This document shows positions 31,588-40,443 of a DNA stretch of 64,000 bases, piece by piece. Made by a program: the position numbers and the translations under genes. Where the stretch lies: the NCBI RefSeq assembly GCF_034377145.1, contig NZ_CP139707.1, forward strand, positions 1,497,001-1,561,000, given 5' to 3'. The stretch's first letter is position 1, and each line of letters starts with the position of its first letter. This DNA is from Sulfitobacter sp. OXR-159 (lineage in GTDB: Bacteria; Pseudomonadota; Alphaproteobacteria; Rhodobacterales; Rhodobacteraceae). The notes below the pieces were generated by a model. That model did not search any database, was not told the origin of the DNA, and worked only from the letters and a program-made list of their open reading frames with translations.

Positions 31588-31673
31588 GGAGGGCCAGCGC
31601 CAGCCCGCCGGGACGGGCAGCCGATGGCCCGGCGCCTGCGGTTTGATACCGGGCTGTGGATCGACCCGAACGC

Positions 31674-31702
31674 AATAAAAAAGGGCCGGGCAAACCCGGC
31701 CC
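31674..31702 (-). terminator. Terminator of the DUF1127 gene
   Basis: On the minus strand GGGCCGGG, loop TTTG, CCCGGCCC, then TTTTTTATT. It lies 31 bases after the stop of the DUF1127 gene. Confidence 0.9.
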
Positions 31703-31733
31703 AGGAAGAGGTCTGGCGAACGCCACAGGGAAG

Positions 31734-31964
31734 TTACGCCTGCCAGAACACGCGGGAAGCCTCGGCTGAGGCTTGTTCCGGTGTAAGTCCCGCATCATCA
31801 AGCTCCCACGGCTCAAGCGCTGCAAGCGCGAGGCGGGTGCGTCGGCGGGCCGCCCATGTGGTCACGACCGCCGCAAAGCGCAGCGCGATCACTGCAGGGA
31901 CCGGCAGGGCGCGGTATGTCATCAATGTCATTGCATCAGCGCTAAGAGGGCGAGCCTGTGTCAT
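31734..31964 (-). CDS. DUF1127 (YjiS-like) small protein
   Basis: 76-residue protein. The DUF1127 signature appears at the C-terminus: a basic helix (WAARRRTRLALAALEPWELDDAGLT) as in small arginine-rich YjiS proteins, some of which affect RNA metabolism or nutrient responses in alphaproteobacteria. AAGGAG precedes ATG 31964; longer in-frame starts were rejected. Divergent from a MocR regulator with about 110 bases of shared promoter that contains repeated TACAA boxes, so the MocR protein probably controls it. Confidence 0.82.
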   Translation of the reverse strand: MTQARPLSADAMTLMTYRALPVPAVIALRFAAVVTTWAARRRTRLALAALEPWELDDAGLTPEQASAEASRVFWQA

Positions 31965-32027
31965 GGGGAGAACTCCTTGAATTTGTATTGGCGAAAATGT
32001 ATTGACACAAAGTGTAGAAAGCCTACA

Positions 32028-32088
32028 GGTACAAGGGTACAAAGTGCGATACAATTTGACCACAGGAATATTGTAATGGGTACAATTT
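32028..32088. promoter_or_regulatory. Repeated TACAA boxes between the DUF1127 gene and the MocR gene
   Basis: GGTACAA at 32028 and 32036, GATACAATTT at 32048 and GGTACAATTT at 32079; inverted copies (TTGTATTG, TGTATTG) stand at 31983 and 31999. Repeats of one box in a divergent MocR promoter fit a MocR operator. The last copy overlaps the MocR start region, suggesting autorepression. TTGACA at 32002-32007 may be a -35 element. Confidence 0.55.
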
Positions 32089-33491
32089 GGCAGCCAACCC
32101 TCGCCGAAGGGCAGGGACCGAAGTACAAACTCGTCGCCCTCACGATCCGCGAGGGGGTCACATCCGGTGCACTGGCCGTGGGGGACAAGCTGCCGCCTGT
32201 GCGCGAGCTAGCGTGGCAATTGGGGATCACCCCCGGCACCGTGGCGCGGGCCTATACCATTCTTACGGACGAAGGTTTGCTGGAGGCCGAGGTCGGCCGG
32301 GGCACTTTTGTCGCCCCGCCGCAAGCCGCCATTCGCGAAGATGTCTGGAATCGCGAACAAGATAGCTGGATCAAAGAGTTAGAGATCTCCGATACCGATG
32401 CGGTCAGCCTTTTTAGCCCGCGCTTACCAGACATGGGGCAAGTGGCCCTGATCCGCAGCGCTCTGCGGCAGGTGGCGGATGTGCCGGGCGAAGAATTGAT
32501 GAACTATCCCACCCGCGATGCCTATGCCCCGGTGCGCCAAGCGGTGGTCGACTGGCTGTCGCATCTGTCCCTCGGGCCGCTGAGCGAGCGCGACGTTGTG
32601 CTGTCACACGGCGGGCAAAGCGCGATTGTATTGGTACTTCAGGCCATCTTGTCGGGGCCAAAGCCGGTGATGCTGGTCGAAGACCTCTCCTACGCCGGGT
32701 TCCGCCGGGCTGCGGAGGTGCTGCGCGCCGAAGTGGTTGGCGTGGCGATGGACAAAGACGGCGTGTTGCCCGAGGCGTTGGACAAGGCCGCGCGCGACAG
32801 TGGGGCGCAGGTGTTTTGCACCACGCCGGAGGTGCACAATCCAACCGGCAGCCACACAAGCCTCGAACGGCGGCGCGCGCTGCTGGAGGTCGCCAAGCGG
32901 CACGGGTTAGAGATTCTGGAGGATGATTGCTACCGCATGGGCTCTGCCCGCGCGCCGAGCTACCGCTCGCTCTGGCCGGAACATGTCTGGCACGTCTCTT
33001 CGATTTCAAAGGAACTGACCCCCGCGCTGCGTGTCGGCTTTGCGCTGGCCCCGGCGGGGCGCTCGGCGGACCTGCGGCGGGTGGCGGAATACGGGTACTT
33101 CGGCCTTGCCCGCCCTTTGGCCGAGGCGACGCGGATTCTGCTCACCGATCCGCGGCTGAAGGGCATCTGTGCCGACATCCGCGAAAGACTGGCGGAATAT
33201 GTCGAGGTCGCGGTCAACCATCTGGGCGGGCATGAATTGCAATGGTCGCGTGACGTGCCCTTCTTATGGCTGCACCTGCCGCCGGGTTGGCGCGCAGCGG
33301 GCTTCTGCCGCGCGGCAGAGGCGCAGGGCGTGCAGATCCGTTCCGCCGATGAATTCGCCCTGCGCGATGGCCGCGCGCCCCATGCGGTGCGCATCGCGGT
33401 GAACGCCCATGTCTCTCTGCGCTCATTTGAGGCGGCGATGCAGCGGCTGCGCTGTCTCTTGGACAATCCGCCAGAGCAGATCAGCGTGTAG
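32076..33491 (+). CDS. MocR-type regulator (GntR domain fused to aminotransferase domain)
   Basis: 471-residue regulator. The N-terminal winged helix (residues about 15-80: LPPVRELAWQLGITPGTVARAY, DEGLLEAEVGRGTFV) is joined to a fold-type I PLP domain. The PLP-binding lysine lies in SSISKELTPALRVGF and the aspartate in EDDCYRMG. Such proteins use PLP or its conjugates as effectors and often control a divergent neighbour, here the DUF1127 gene. ATG 32076 starts directly at the GntR domain; the frame is open upstream but has no better start. Confidence 0.92.
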   Translation: MGTIWQPTLAEGQGPKYKLVALTIREGVTSGALAVGDKLPPVRELAWQLGITPGTVARAYTILTDEGLLEAEVGRGTFVAPPQAAIREDVWNREQDSWIKELEISDTDAVSLFSPRLPDMGQVALIRSALRQVADVPGEELMNYPTRDAYAPVRQAVVDWLSHLSLGPLSERDVVLSHGGQSAIVLVLQAILSGPKPVMLVEDLSYAGFRRAAEVLRAEVVGVAMDKDGVLPEALDKAARDSGAQVFCTTPEVHNPTGSHTSLERRRALLEVAKRHGLEILEDDCYRMGSARAPSYRSLWPEHVWHVSSISKELTPALRVGFALAPAGRSADLRRVAEYGYFGLARPLAEATRILLTDPRLKGICADIRERLAEYVEVAVNHLGGHELQWSRDVPFLWLHLPPGWRAAGFCRAAEAQGVQIRSADEFALRDGRAPHAVRIAVNAHVSLRSFEAAMQRLRCLLDNPPEQISV

Positions 33492-33561
33492 AAATATGGG
33501 GTATTATTATACCTAAATCATAAGCCACTGATTTTGCTTACGTAATCCGTGATTGCTGCGC

Positions 33562-33589
33562 TTGACCCGGCGATGCAGGTGGTTATAAC
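33562..33589 (+). promoter_or_regulatory. Predicted sigma-70 promoter of rplM-rpsI
   Basis: TTGACC at 33562-33567 and TATAAC at 33584-33589 with a 16-base spacer, about 60 bases upstream of rplM. This is the clearest -35/-10 pair in the window and fits a strongly expressed ribosomal protein operon. Confidence 0.65.
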
Positions 33590-33651
33590 CCCTCCATCAG
33601 ACACCGGGCGGGGATTCCTCGTTCCGACCAACCTTAAACGGGAATTCATCC

Positions 33652-34113
33652 ATGAAAACCTTTTCTGCGACACCGGCAGATATCGACAAGAAATGGATCA
33701 TCATCGACGCCGAAGGCGTCGTGCTGGGCCGTCTCGCTTCGATCATCGCCACGCGCCTGCGCGGCAAGCACAAGCCGTCCTTCACACCGCATATGGATTG
33801 CGGCGACAACGTGATCGTCATCAACGCCGACAAGGTGCAGATGACCGGCAAGAAGCGCGAAGAGCACTTCTACTGGCACACCGGCCACCCCGGTGGCATC
33901 AAGTCGCGCACCAAGGCACAGATCCTTGAGGGCGCGCATCCTGAGCGTGTTGTGACCCAAGCGGTCAAGCGCATGCTGCCCGGCAACCGCCTGAGCCGCC
34001 AGATCATGACCAACCTGCGCGTCTATGCAGGTAGCGATCACCCCCATGAGGCGCAGAGCCCCGAAGTTCTGGATGTTAAATCCTTGAACAAGAAAAACAC
34101 GCGGAGTGCATGA
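33652..34113 (+). CDS. rplM: Large-subunit ribosomal protein uL13
   Basis: Structural protein of the 50S subunit. The sequence [18 protein letters not shown], the segment [18 protein letters not shown] and [12 protein letters not shown] are diagnostic. Length 153 is slightly longer than in E. coli (142), as is usual in alphaproteobacteria. It overlaps or abuts rpsI, the conserved partner. Confidence 0.98.
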   Translation: MKTFSATPADIDKKWIIIDAEGVVLGRLASIIATRLRGKHKPSFTPHMDCGDNVIVINADKVQMTGKKREEHFYWHTGHPGGIKSRTKAQILEGAHPERVVTQAVKRMLPGNRLSRQIMTNLRVYAGSDHPHEAQSPEVLDVKSLNKKNTRSA

Positions 34114-34115
34114 GC

Positions 34116-34616
34116 ATGGCTGACGAAATCAAATCCCTCGACGGTCTCGAAGCAGCCGTGACCGAGAACATCGGCGGCGTGCAGGGCACCGAAACCGAAA
34201 TGACCCCGCGTGAGCCGGTTCGTGACGAACTGGGCCGCGCCTATGCCACCGGCAAACGTAAAGACGCGGTCGCCCGCGTTTGGATCAAGCCCGGCTCCGG
34301 CAAGGTTATCGTGAACGGCAAGCCGCAGAACGAATACTTCGCGCGCCCCGTGCAGCAGCTGATCCTCGCGCAGCCTTTCGGCATCACCAACACCGAAGGC
34401 CAGTTCGACGTGTTCGCAACTGTCAAAGGCGGCGGTCTGTCCGGTCAAGCGGGCGCGGTTAAGCACGGCATCTCCAAGGCGCTGCAGCTTTACGATCCCT
34501 CCCTGCGCGGTGCGCTGAAAGCGGCAGGTTTCCTGACCCGTGACAGCCGCGTCGTCGAGCGGAAGAAATACGGTAAGGCCAAAGCGCGCCGGAGCTTCCA
34601 GTTCTCCAAGCGTTAA
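34116..34616 (+). CDS. rpsI: Small-subunit ribosomal protein uS9
   Basis: Structural protein of the 30S subunit whose C-terminal tail reaches the P-site t[21 protein letters not shown] begins the conserved core at about residue 45, after an acidic N-terminal extension typical of alphaproteobacteria. It ends [11 protein letters not shown] as expected. The ATG at 34110 overlaps the rplM stop, but GGAG spacing favours 34116. A terminator follows 20 bases after the stop. Confidence 0.97.
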   Translation: MADEIKSLDGLEAAVTENIGGVQGTETEMTPREPVRDELGRAYATGKRKDAVARVWIKPGSGKVIVNGKPQNEYFARPVQQLILAQPFGITNTEGQFDVFATVKGGGLSGQAGAVKHGISKALQLYDPSLRGALKAAGFLTRDSRVVERKKYGKAKARRSFQFSKR

Positions 34617-34636
34617 GCTTACCGATCAACTTTGCG

Positions 34637-34665
34637 AAAGGGCTGCCCTCCGGGGTGGCCCTTTT
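34637..34665 (+). terminator. Terminator of rplM-rpsI
   Basis: AAAGGGC pairs with GCCCTTT around an inner CCC/GGG stem, followed by a T-run (34661-34665 onwards). It ends the ribosomal protein operon. Confidence 0.85.
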
Positions 34666-34710
34666 TCGTTGGGGGCGGGCAGTGGGCATGGCTGGCCACG
34701 GGGTCATGAG

Positions 34711-34740
34711 AAAAGGCCGCTGCGGTTTCCCGCAACGGCC
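34711..34740 (-). terminator. Terminator of the broken outer membrane protein gene
   Basis: On the minus strand GGCCGTTGCGG, loop GAAA, CCGCAGCGGCC, followed by TTTTC. It lies 34 bases after the restored stop codon at 34774, showing that the gene once had a normal 3' end. Confidence 0.85.
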
Positions 34741-34773
34741 CTTGGTCAAGATCAGGGATGATCCCTTGCGGGA

Positions 34774-35440
34774 TTAGCCGCCGATTTCGTAGCTCACGGT
34801 GAAGCCCAGAACGCCGTCACCATCGTTGGTGTCTTCGTAGAGCGCTTCAAGGCTGACGCCATCGCCGAAGTCATAGACGGCACCGCTTCGGCATAGATAT
34901 TATCATCGCGGTCGCTGTTGCCGATCAGGCCAACGGCGGTCCAACGCTCGGACAGGGGCGCCTCGAACGCCACTTCTTGATCGCTTTCGCCATTGTCGGG
35001 GTCGATGATCACGGCGAATGCGCCCGTCACGTCACGGCCAACAGGGAAACCCAACGTCGCGGTGATTTCTTCGCCGTGGTCTTTGGACCCAATCAGCCAG
35101 GCGTAGTGCCCTGACCAAAGTCCGCGCCATAGCCGAGGTCGACTTCGATTTCGACATCATCTGTGGGGTCTTGGTACAGCGAAGTCGCGCTGAGACCAGT
35201 GTGGAAGCCGCCGTAGGTCAGCTCAACGAAACCTTCGACCTCGTTGTCGAGGTGGTCAAAATCGTCCGACGTGTTGAAAAGTGTCGCAGCGGAAACGCCG
35301 GCGGTCCAGCCAATGGCCGATACGGCGGGACGGTCTTCGATCACCGGGTCAAAGCCCGTGGTGATGTTGTCCTGCGCATAGACGGCAGAAGAGAGCAGTC
35401 CAGCGGTGATGCCGAACCCGATAAGGTGTTTGATATTCAT
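34774..35440 (-). pseudogene. Frameshifted outer membrane beta-barrel protein (TorF-like)
   Basis: The product would be about 222 residues: signal peptide (MNIKHLIGFGITAGLLSSAVYA) and repeated amphipathic strands ending LGFTVSYEIGG, like the TorF/TIGR02001 putative porins. Two single-base deletions break it. Near 35107-35111 one C is missing after GGTCAGGGC, where HYAWLIGSKD should be read. Near 34881-34886 one G is missing, where EAGAVYDFGDGVSLEA should be read. Both sit in short C or G runs. Without frameshifting, only 115 residues would be made. A real pseudogene and an assembly error are both possible. Confidence 0.8.
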
Positions 35441-35677
35441 GGCATTTGCCTAGTTTTGGACCGTGACTTGTCGGAGACTGGCGAGGTCTGGTTGTGAAGG
35501 TCTTTCGGATATGCCCGCCATGGGGGAGCCGCAAGGACCGTCTACGCATAGCTGGCATGCGTTATAACATAACATTGGGAATGTCGCTAAATTCGCCCAA
35601 GGGTTTGGTTTTTCTGCGCCTTGCGGTTCCGGGCGGGGGGGAGGCTGCCTATATCAGGCGGAACACAGGAGACAGAC

Positions 35678-36673
35678 ATGCAATATTCGGTTCTAGACCT
35701 TGCCCCGGTGCCCGAAGGGTCAGACACCGCCACCGCCATCGCCAATTCCGTCGCGTTGGCCCAATTGGCCGAAGCCAAGGGCTATCACCGCTTCTGGATG
35801 GCTGAGCATCATAACATGCCGGGCATCGCCTCGGCGGCGACATCGGTTTTGCTGGGGCATGTGGCGGACCACACGCAGGATATTCGCGTTGGGGCGGGCG
35901 GGGTGATGCTGCCCAACCACGCGCCTTTGGCGATTGCCGAGCAGTTTGGGACCTTGGCGGCGATCCATGGCGACCGGATCGATTTGGGGCTAGGCCGTGC
36001 GCCGGGCGGCGATCAGGCGGTGATGCGTGCCATGCGGCGCGGCATGAGTGGCGGCGATCACTTCCCCGATGATGTGGCCGAGTTGATGGCTTATCTGGGT
36101 GACGCCGATCCGCGCTCGCCCGTCCGTGCGCATCCGGGTGAGGGGACGCATGTGCCGATCTGGATCCTCGGGTCCTCGCTATACGGTGCGCAACTGGCGG
36201 CGCATTTTGGGCTGCCTTATGCCTTTGCCTCTCACTTTGCGCCCGATGCGTTGGAGGAGGCCACGGCCATCTACCGTCGTGATTTCAAACCTTCCGAAGC
36301 CTGCCCCGCGCCGCGCTTCATGCTCGCGGTTAACGTATTCGGCGCCGATACGGATGAAGAGGGCGCCTATCTGCGCACCACCATGCAGCAGGCATTCGCC
36401 CGTCTGCGCACTGGCCGCCCCGGCAAGCTGCCACGGCCGGTGCGTGACATAGACGCCGAGATTGGCGCAGGGATGCGGCAGGGGGTGGATCATGCGCTGC
36501 GGGTGTCCGCCGTGGGCAGTCCTGAAACCGTGAAACGTCAGCTAGAGGCGATGATCGCGCAGCACCGCCCGGATGAGTTGATCCTGACCGGGCAAATCCA
36601 CGATCACGCGGCGCGGTTGCGCTCGTTTGAGATTGCGGCGGATGTGATGCAAGACATGAGGGTGGGTCAGTGA
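35678..36673 (+). CDS. LLM-class flavin-dependent oxidoreductase (luciferase-like)
   Basis: 331-residue single-component member of the bacterial luciferase-like monooxygenase family, close to the YhbW/MsnO8 group. It begins [14 protein letters not shown], with [20 protein letters not shown] and the flavin-binding [23 protein letters not shown] and GLGRAPGGD segments. The substrate is unknown. ATG 35678 has AGGAGA upstream. It stands alone, with the broken porin gene upstream and an AT-rich small ORF downstream. Confidence 0.9.
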   Translation: MQYSVLDLAPVPEGSDTATAIANSVALAQLAEAKGYHRFWMAEHHNMPGIASAATSVLLGHVADHTQDIRVGAGGVMLPNHAPLAIAEQFGTLAAIHGDRIDLGLGRAPGGDQAVMRAMRRGMSGGDHFPDDVAELMAYLGDADPRSPVRAHPGEGTHVPIWILGSSLYGAQLAAHFGLPYAFASHFAPDALEEATAIYRRDFKPSEACPAPRFMLAVNVFGADTDEEGAYLRTTMQQAFARLRTGRPGKLPRPVRDIDAEIGAGMRQGVDHALRVSAVGSPETVKRQLEAMIAQHRPDELILTGQIHDHAARLRSFEIAADVMQDMRVGQ

Positions 36674-36709
36674 AAGACGGCCCGGAAATAAGTCCTGTCC
36701 CGTAAAGAA

Positions 36710-36907
36710 CTACAGGATGCGCCAGATTACATCTATTCTTACTATTTTAGGATCTTCTAGGTAGTGAAATGCATTGTAACGAACTGTGACTTGGTCAACC
36801 ACTGTTGTCCGTTCAATGCAGTTCGGTAGCATGATTTGGGATCCTGGTCTCAGACTTCGTCCGAATGCTAATTCAGACGGTGTCTGCAATTTGGTTAAGA
36901 TAGGCAT
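36710..36907 (-). CDS. Small hypothetical protein in an AT-rich patch (65 aa)
   Basis: ORF of 65 codons with AAGGAG at ideal spacing before ATG 36907. The translation starts MPILTKLQTPSELAFGRSLR, has one Cys and no signal peptide or transmembrane helix. The stretch 36700-36960 is markedly richer in A+T than its neighbours (by eye near 43 percent G+C against about 62), which suggests recent acquisition. I recognise no family. The strong ribosome binding site is the main reason to accept it. Confidence 0.5.
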   Translation of the reverse strand: MPILTKLQTPSELAFGRSLRPGSQIMLPNCIERTTVVDQVTVRYNAFHYLEDPKIVRIDVIWRIL

Positions 36908-36975
36908 CTCTCATCTCCTTGTGGTGAGAATCAGAGATTAAAGGCTTCGATGATACCTGTGCGGCAGATCGACCG

Positions 36976-37593
36976 TCACTCGTCGGGGCTGACCAATCCC
37001 AGCCCGCGCAGGTAAATCCCGATCCCGGTTTCCAGCAGGTCGTCTGCTGGGAAGGGCGAGGCGCGGCCGGGGGAGTTGCGGGCGAAAAGTTCGACCACGC
37101 CGTGGCTCATCGCCCAGATATGGGCCGAAAACATCGAAGCCGGCGGGCGTTTGTCTGCCGGGATATGCTGGCTGAGGTCGGATGCTGCGCGCTCCAGCAC
37201 GCCATTGGCGCGGTTGGCGGCATGGGCCAGTTCCGGGGTGCGGTTCACCGAGATGCCGGATTCGAACATGGCGATGTAATGGCCGGGGTATTTGCGTGCG
37301 AATGCCAGATAGGCGCGGCCCGTGGCCTCGAAGGCTTTGAGGGCTGAGGGCTGGCCGGATTCGTAAGCAAATTCCATCAATTCGGCAAAGATATCATAGC
37401 CTTGATGCGCGGCCTCGGCGATCAGGTCTTCGCGGCCTTCGAAGTGGCGATAGACTGCCGCCGGGGTGACGCCCGCGCGTTTGGCGGCCTCGGAGAGGGT
37501 AAAGCCCGTGGGGCCGCGCTGTTCGATCAACTCAAGTGCTGCGTCGATCAAGGCTTGGCGCAGGTTGCCGTGATGATAGCCGCGCTTAGGCAT
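36976..37593 (-). CDS. TetR family transcriptional regulator
   Basis: 205-residue repressor-type regulator. The N-terminal helix-turn-helix spans roughly residues 8-55 (FTLSEAAKRAGVTPAAVYRHFEGREDLIAEA). The rest is the ligand-binding helical domain, with a C-terminal region like TetR_C_33/WHG-type proteins. Its ATG at 37593 overlaps the ppk2 stop by eight bases, so it is coupled to ppk2. The longer frame from 37638 was rejected. Target and ligand are unknown. Confidence 0.88.
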   Translation of the reverse strand: MPKRGYHHGNLRQALIDAALELIEQRGPTGFTLSEAAKRAGVTPAAVYRHFEGREDLIAEAAHQGYDIFAELMEFAYESGQPSALKAFEATGRAYLAFARKYPGHYIAMFESGISVNRTPELAHAANRANGVLERAASDLSQHIPADKRPPASMFSAHIWAMSHGVVELFARNSPGRASPFPADDLLETGIGIYLRGLGLVSPDE

Positions 37594-38455
37594 CCCAGAT
37601 GTCCGGCCCGCCGCAAATCTCGTCGTCGATCTTGCCAATCGCTTTGGCGTCTTTCTGGGGGTAGTCGAAGCGGTTCAGCAGGTGGCGCATCGCGGCCAGT
37701 CGGGCGCGGCGCTTATCGTCGGATCGGATCACCGTCCATGGGGTCTCATCTGTATGGCTGCGCAGCAGGGTCTCGGCGATGGCGCTCGAATATTCTTCCC
37801 ATTTGGCAAGACCTTTGACGTCGATCGGGCTGAGCTTCCATTGCTTCAACGGATCGGATTCGCGCGACAACATGCGGCGCAACTGCTCGGCCCGGCCCAC
37901 GTTGAGCCAGAATTTGATCAAGTGAATGCCATCTTCGACGAGCATCTGCTCAAACGGGGTGACTTGTTCAAAGAAATGCGCGCGCTGTTCGGGGGTGCAA
38001 AAGTCGAAAACCTTTTCCACCACGCCGCGATTGTACCAAGAGCGGTCATAAAATACCATCTCGCCCGCCGTGGGCAAGTGTTTGATGTAGCGTTGGAAAT
38101 ACCACTCACCCTGTTCCGTCTCAGTCGGTTTTGACAGGGCGACGACACGGGCAGAACGGGGGCTTAGGTTCTCACGCATACGGCGGATGGTGCCGCCTTT
38201 TCCGGCGGCGTCGCGGCCCTCAAAAACCATGACCACCCGTTGGCCGGTCTCACGCACCCAAGATTGCAGTTTGACCATTTCGATCTGGAGCCGTTCGTAG
38301 TCGCGCTCATAGGTCTTGCGCGAAAGGCGCTCGTCATGCGGGTAGGAGGGCGAGAGGATGTCATCCTTGTCGGCCCGCTGGATCGCTTGGCGGATGTCCT
38401 CGGGGGCGTCATTGTCGAAAAAGGCGCTGATTGCGCCGTCAAAGGGCAGGTCCAT
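37586..38455 (-). CDS. ppk2: Polyphosphate kinase 2
   Basis: Transfers phosphate between polyphosphate and nucleoside diphosphates. The Walker A motif is VMVFEGRDAAGKGGTIRRM near residue 80, the Walker B/lid segment is YDRSWYNRGVVEKVF, and KFWLNVGRAEQLRR follows. The 289-residue one-domain form is class I-like, which usually favours NDP phosphorylation by polyphosphate. It is first in a pair with a TetR regulator whose start overlaps its stop. Confidence 0.94.
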   Translation of the reverse strand: MDLPFDGAISAFFDNDAPEDIRQAIQRADKDDILSPSYPHDERLSRKTYERDYERLQIEMVKLQSWVRETGQRVVMVFEGRDAAGKGGTIRRMRENLSPRSARVVALSKPTETEQGEWYFQRYIKHLPTAGEMVFYDRSWYNRGVVEKVFDFCTPEQRAHFFEQVTPFEQMLVEDGIHLIKFWLNVGRAEQLRRMLSRESDPLKQWKLSPIDVKGLAKWEEYSSAIAETLLRSHTDETPWTVIRSDDKRRARLAAMRHLLNRFDYPQKDAKAIGKIDDEICGGPDIWDA

Positions 38456-38504
38456 GGGCGCTCCTTGCGGGTTGTTCTTGTTTCAATATGGGATGTTAAG
38501 GCGC

Positions 38505-39485
38505 TTAACGCAAACCCGCACGGGTAGCGGCGCGGTCGATTGTGTCGACCACGGCCTGCGGGTCGGCATGATGGGGCATATGGCCCATGCCGGGCAGTCG
38601 GGTGAGCGCGCCGTTCGGGATGTCTTTGATCAATTCCTCGGCGTGGATATGCATTGGCACAATGGTATCGGCATCGCCGTGGATGATCTCGACCGGCATG
38701 GTCAGATGGTCATATTGTGCGGCCATTTCAACCACATGGGGGCGAAGCTGGTGCACCTGCTGGGCGTTGGCGCGGCTGGCGCTGCGGCGCAGGGTCAACC
38801 CGGTGCCGATGTGTTCGGCATAACCTTCGGGCGCGGTCTGCGGGGCAAAGATCGCCTCAATACTGCTTTGCACCACGCTTTCGGGGACAAAGGCGGTGAC
38901 GGCGGGGATAAAGAGCGCACCACCAAGCCGTGAGGCGCTGACGTTGTAAAGCCAGCCCAGCCCGCCCGGCCAAGGCTCTGACACGGCAGAGACAAGCACC
39001 AGTGCGGCGGTGTCTTTGGGCCGCTGCACCCCCCAAGCCAGCGCCACGGCCCCGCCAAAAGAGTGGCCCAGCACGATGGGGTTTTCGACGCCAAGCTGGT
39101 CGGCAGCCTTTTGCAGCAGCGCGGCCTGCTCTTGGGGCGATTCCCCCAGCGGGTTCCACGCGCCGCGCGCACCGGGCAGGCGGGCGGTATAGCCCATGCC
39201 GGGGCGGTCGAACATGATGACGCGGTAGCGATCACTCAGCCGTTCCGCGAAACCCATGGTGAAATCACGCAGGTTGCCGCTGGCCCCGTGGATCAACACC
39301 AGATCCGGCCCGCTGCCGATAACCTTGGCATGGACCGGCAGGCCATCCACCGTGATGATCTCGCCCTCGGGCGGGTGGCTGGCCTCGGCCCGCGCCTCAT
39401 GCCGCGCGGCGCGCCATTGGACAAGCGCCACCAGCAGCGCCAGCCCGAGCAGAAGGGCAAGCAGCAGTTTAATGGCCAATCTCAT
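38505..39485 (-). CDS. Membrane-anchored alpha/beta hydrolase
   Basis: 326-residue protein with one N-terminal hydrophobic helix ([18 protein letters not shown]), then an alpha/beta-hydrolase domain: oxyanion segment [12 protein letters not shown], nucleophile elbow [10 protein letters not shown] near residue 143, acid GDADTIVP and catalytic His in GMGHMPHH. The substrate is unknown. It overlaps the 3' end of metA by 17 bases on the same strand, so it is probably co-transcribed with it. Confidence 0.88.
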   Translation of the reverse strand: MRLAIKLLLALLLGLALLVALVQWRAARHEARAEASHPPEGEIITVDGLPVHAKVIGSGPDLVLIHGASGNLRDFTMGFAERLSDRYRVIMFDRPGMGYTARLPGARGAWNPLGESPQEQAALLQKAADQLGVENPIVLGHSFGGAVALAWGVQRPKDTAALVLVSAVSEPWPGGLGWLYNVSASRLGGALFIPAVTAFVPESVVQSSIEAIFAPQTAPEGYAEHIGTGLTLRRSASRANAQQVHQLRPHVVEMAAQYDHLTMPVEIIHGDADTIVPMHIHAEELIKDIPNGALTRLPGMGHMPHHADPQAVVDTIDRAATRAGLR

Positions 39486-40386
39486 TCATATCGAAGGGGG
39501 TGGTTTGGTATATCTCGTTGATCCAATTGCCATAAAGCAGATGCGCGTGGCTGCGCCAGCGGTTCACCGGGGTGCGCGATGGGTCATCCTCGGGGTAGTA
39601 GTTGCAGGGCACGTTGATCGGCACGCCATTCTCAACGTCGCGGTCATATTCCTGCTTGAGCGTGTCGCGGTCGTATTCGAAATGGTTAAAGACATAGAGC
39701 GCGCGGTGCGCGGGGTCTTCGATCAAACAGGGGCCGACTTCATCGCTACCCAAAAGCGTGGTGAGGCCCGCGTGCGTGTTCACTTCGTCTTGGCGCATCT
39801 CGGTCCAGCGGGAGACGGGCACGGTGCAATCGTCCGAAAACCCGCGCAGATAGGGCGAGGCGGGCGCAAGGTTGCGATGGCGGAAACAGCCGAAAGCCTT
39901 GTCGGGCAGGATGTGTTTCTTGACCCCATGAAAATGGTTGATCATCGCCATGCCGCCCCAGCAAACGCCAAAGGTGGAGTGGATGTTGGTCTGGGTCCAT
40001 TCCATCACCTCGCCCAATTCGTCCCAATAGGTCACCTCGTTAAACTCAAGATGCTCAATCGGCGCGCCCGTGATGATCAGCCCGTCGAATTTCTCGGCCT
40101 TCATCTCCTCGAAGGGGCGATAGAAGCTTTCCATATGTTCGGCGGCGGTGTTGCGGGCTTGGTGATCGGACATACGGATGAGGCTCAGTTCGATCTGCAA
40201 GGGGGTGGCCCCGATCAGCCGGGCGAACTGGTTCTCGGTCTGGATTTTCTTAGGCATCAGGTTCAGCAGCGCGATGCGCAGCGGGCGGATGTCCTGCCGC
40301 GATGCCAGTTCCTCGTCCAGCACCATGACCCCTTCGTTGCGCAGAACGTCGAAGGCGGGCAGGCGGGAGGGGATCTTGATGGGCAT
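39469..40386 (-). CDS. metA: MetA-type homoserine O-acyltransferase (acetyl-CoA specificity predicted)
   Basis: Acylates homoserine in methionine synthesis. The 305-residue product shows the whole MetA pattern, including [14 protein letters not shown], the catalytic Cys142 in [10 protein letters not shown], and the His/Glu in [11 protein letters not shown]. Position 111 ([10 protein letters not shown]) is Glu. In characterised MetA proteins, Glu111 goes with acetyl-CoA and Gly111 with succinyl-CoA, so this is predicted to be a homoserine O-acetyltransferase despite the MetA fold. No SAM riboswitch was found in the 57 bases upstream. Confidence 0.93.
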   Translation of the reverse strand: MPIKIPSRLPAFDVLRNEGVMVLDEELASRQDIRPLRIALLNLMPKKIQTENQFARLIGATPLQIELSLIRMSDHQARNTAAEHMESFYRPFEEMKAEKFDGLIITGAPIEHLEFNEVTYWDELGEVMEWTQTNIHSTFGVCWGGMAMINHFHGVKKHILPDKAFGCFRHRNLAPASPYLRGFSDDCTVPVSRWTEMRQDEVNTHAGLTTLLGSDEVGPCLIEDPAHRALYVFNHFEYDRDTLKQEYDRDVENGVPINVPCNYYPEDDPSRTPVNRWRSHAHLLYGNWINEIYQTTPFDMNEIGH

Positions 40387-40443
40387 GAGACAGGTCTTTC
40401 AGGGGGTAGCCAGTGCAGTCAGATAATCTTGGACGGGGCGGGT

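Noticed and set aside
40387..40443. Possible SAM riboswitch before metA
   Set aside because: Only 57 bases separate metA from the upstream gene and they show neither the SAM-II conserved core nor a pseudoknot pattern.
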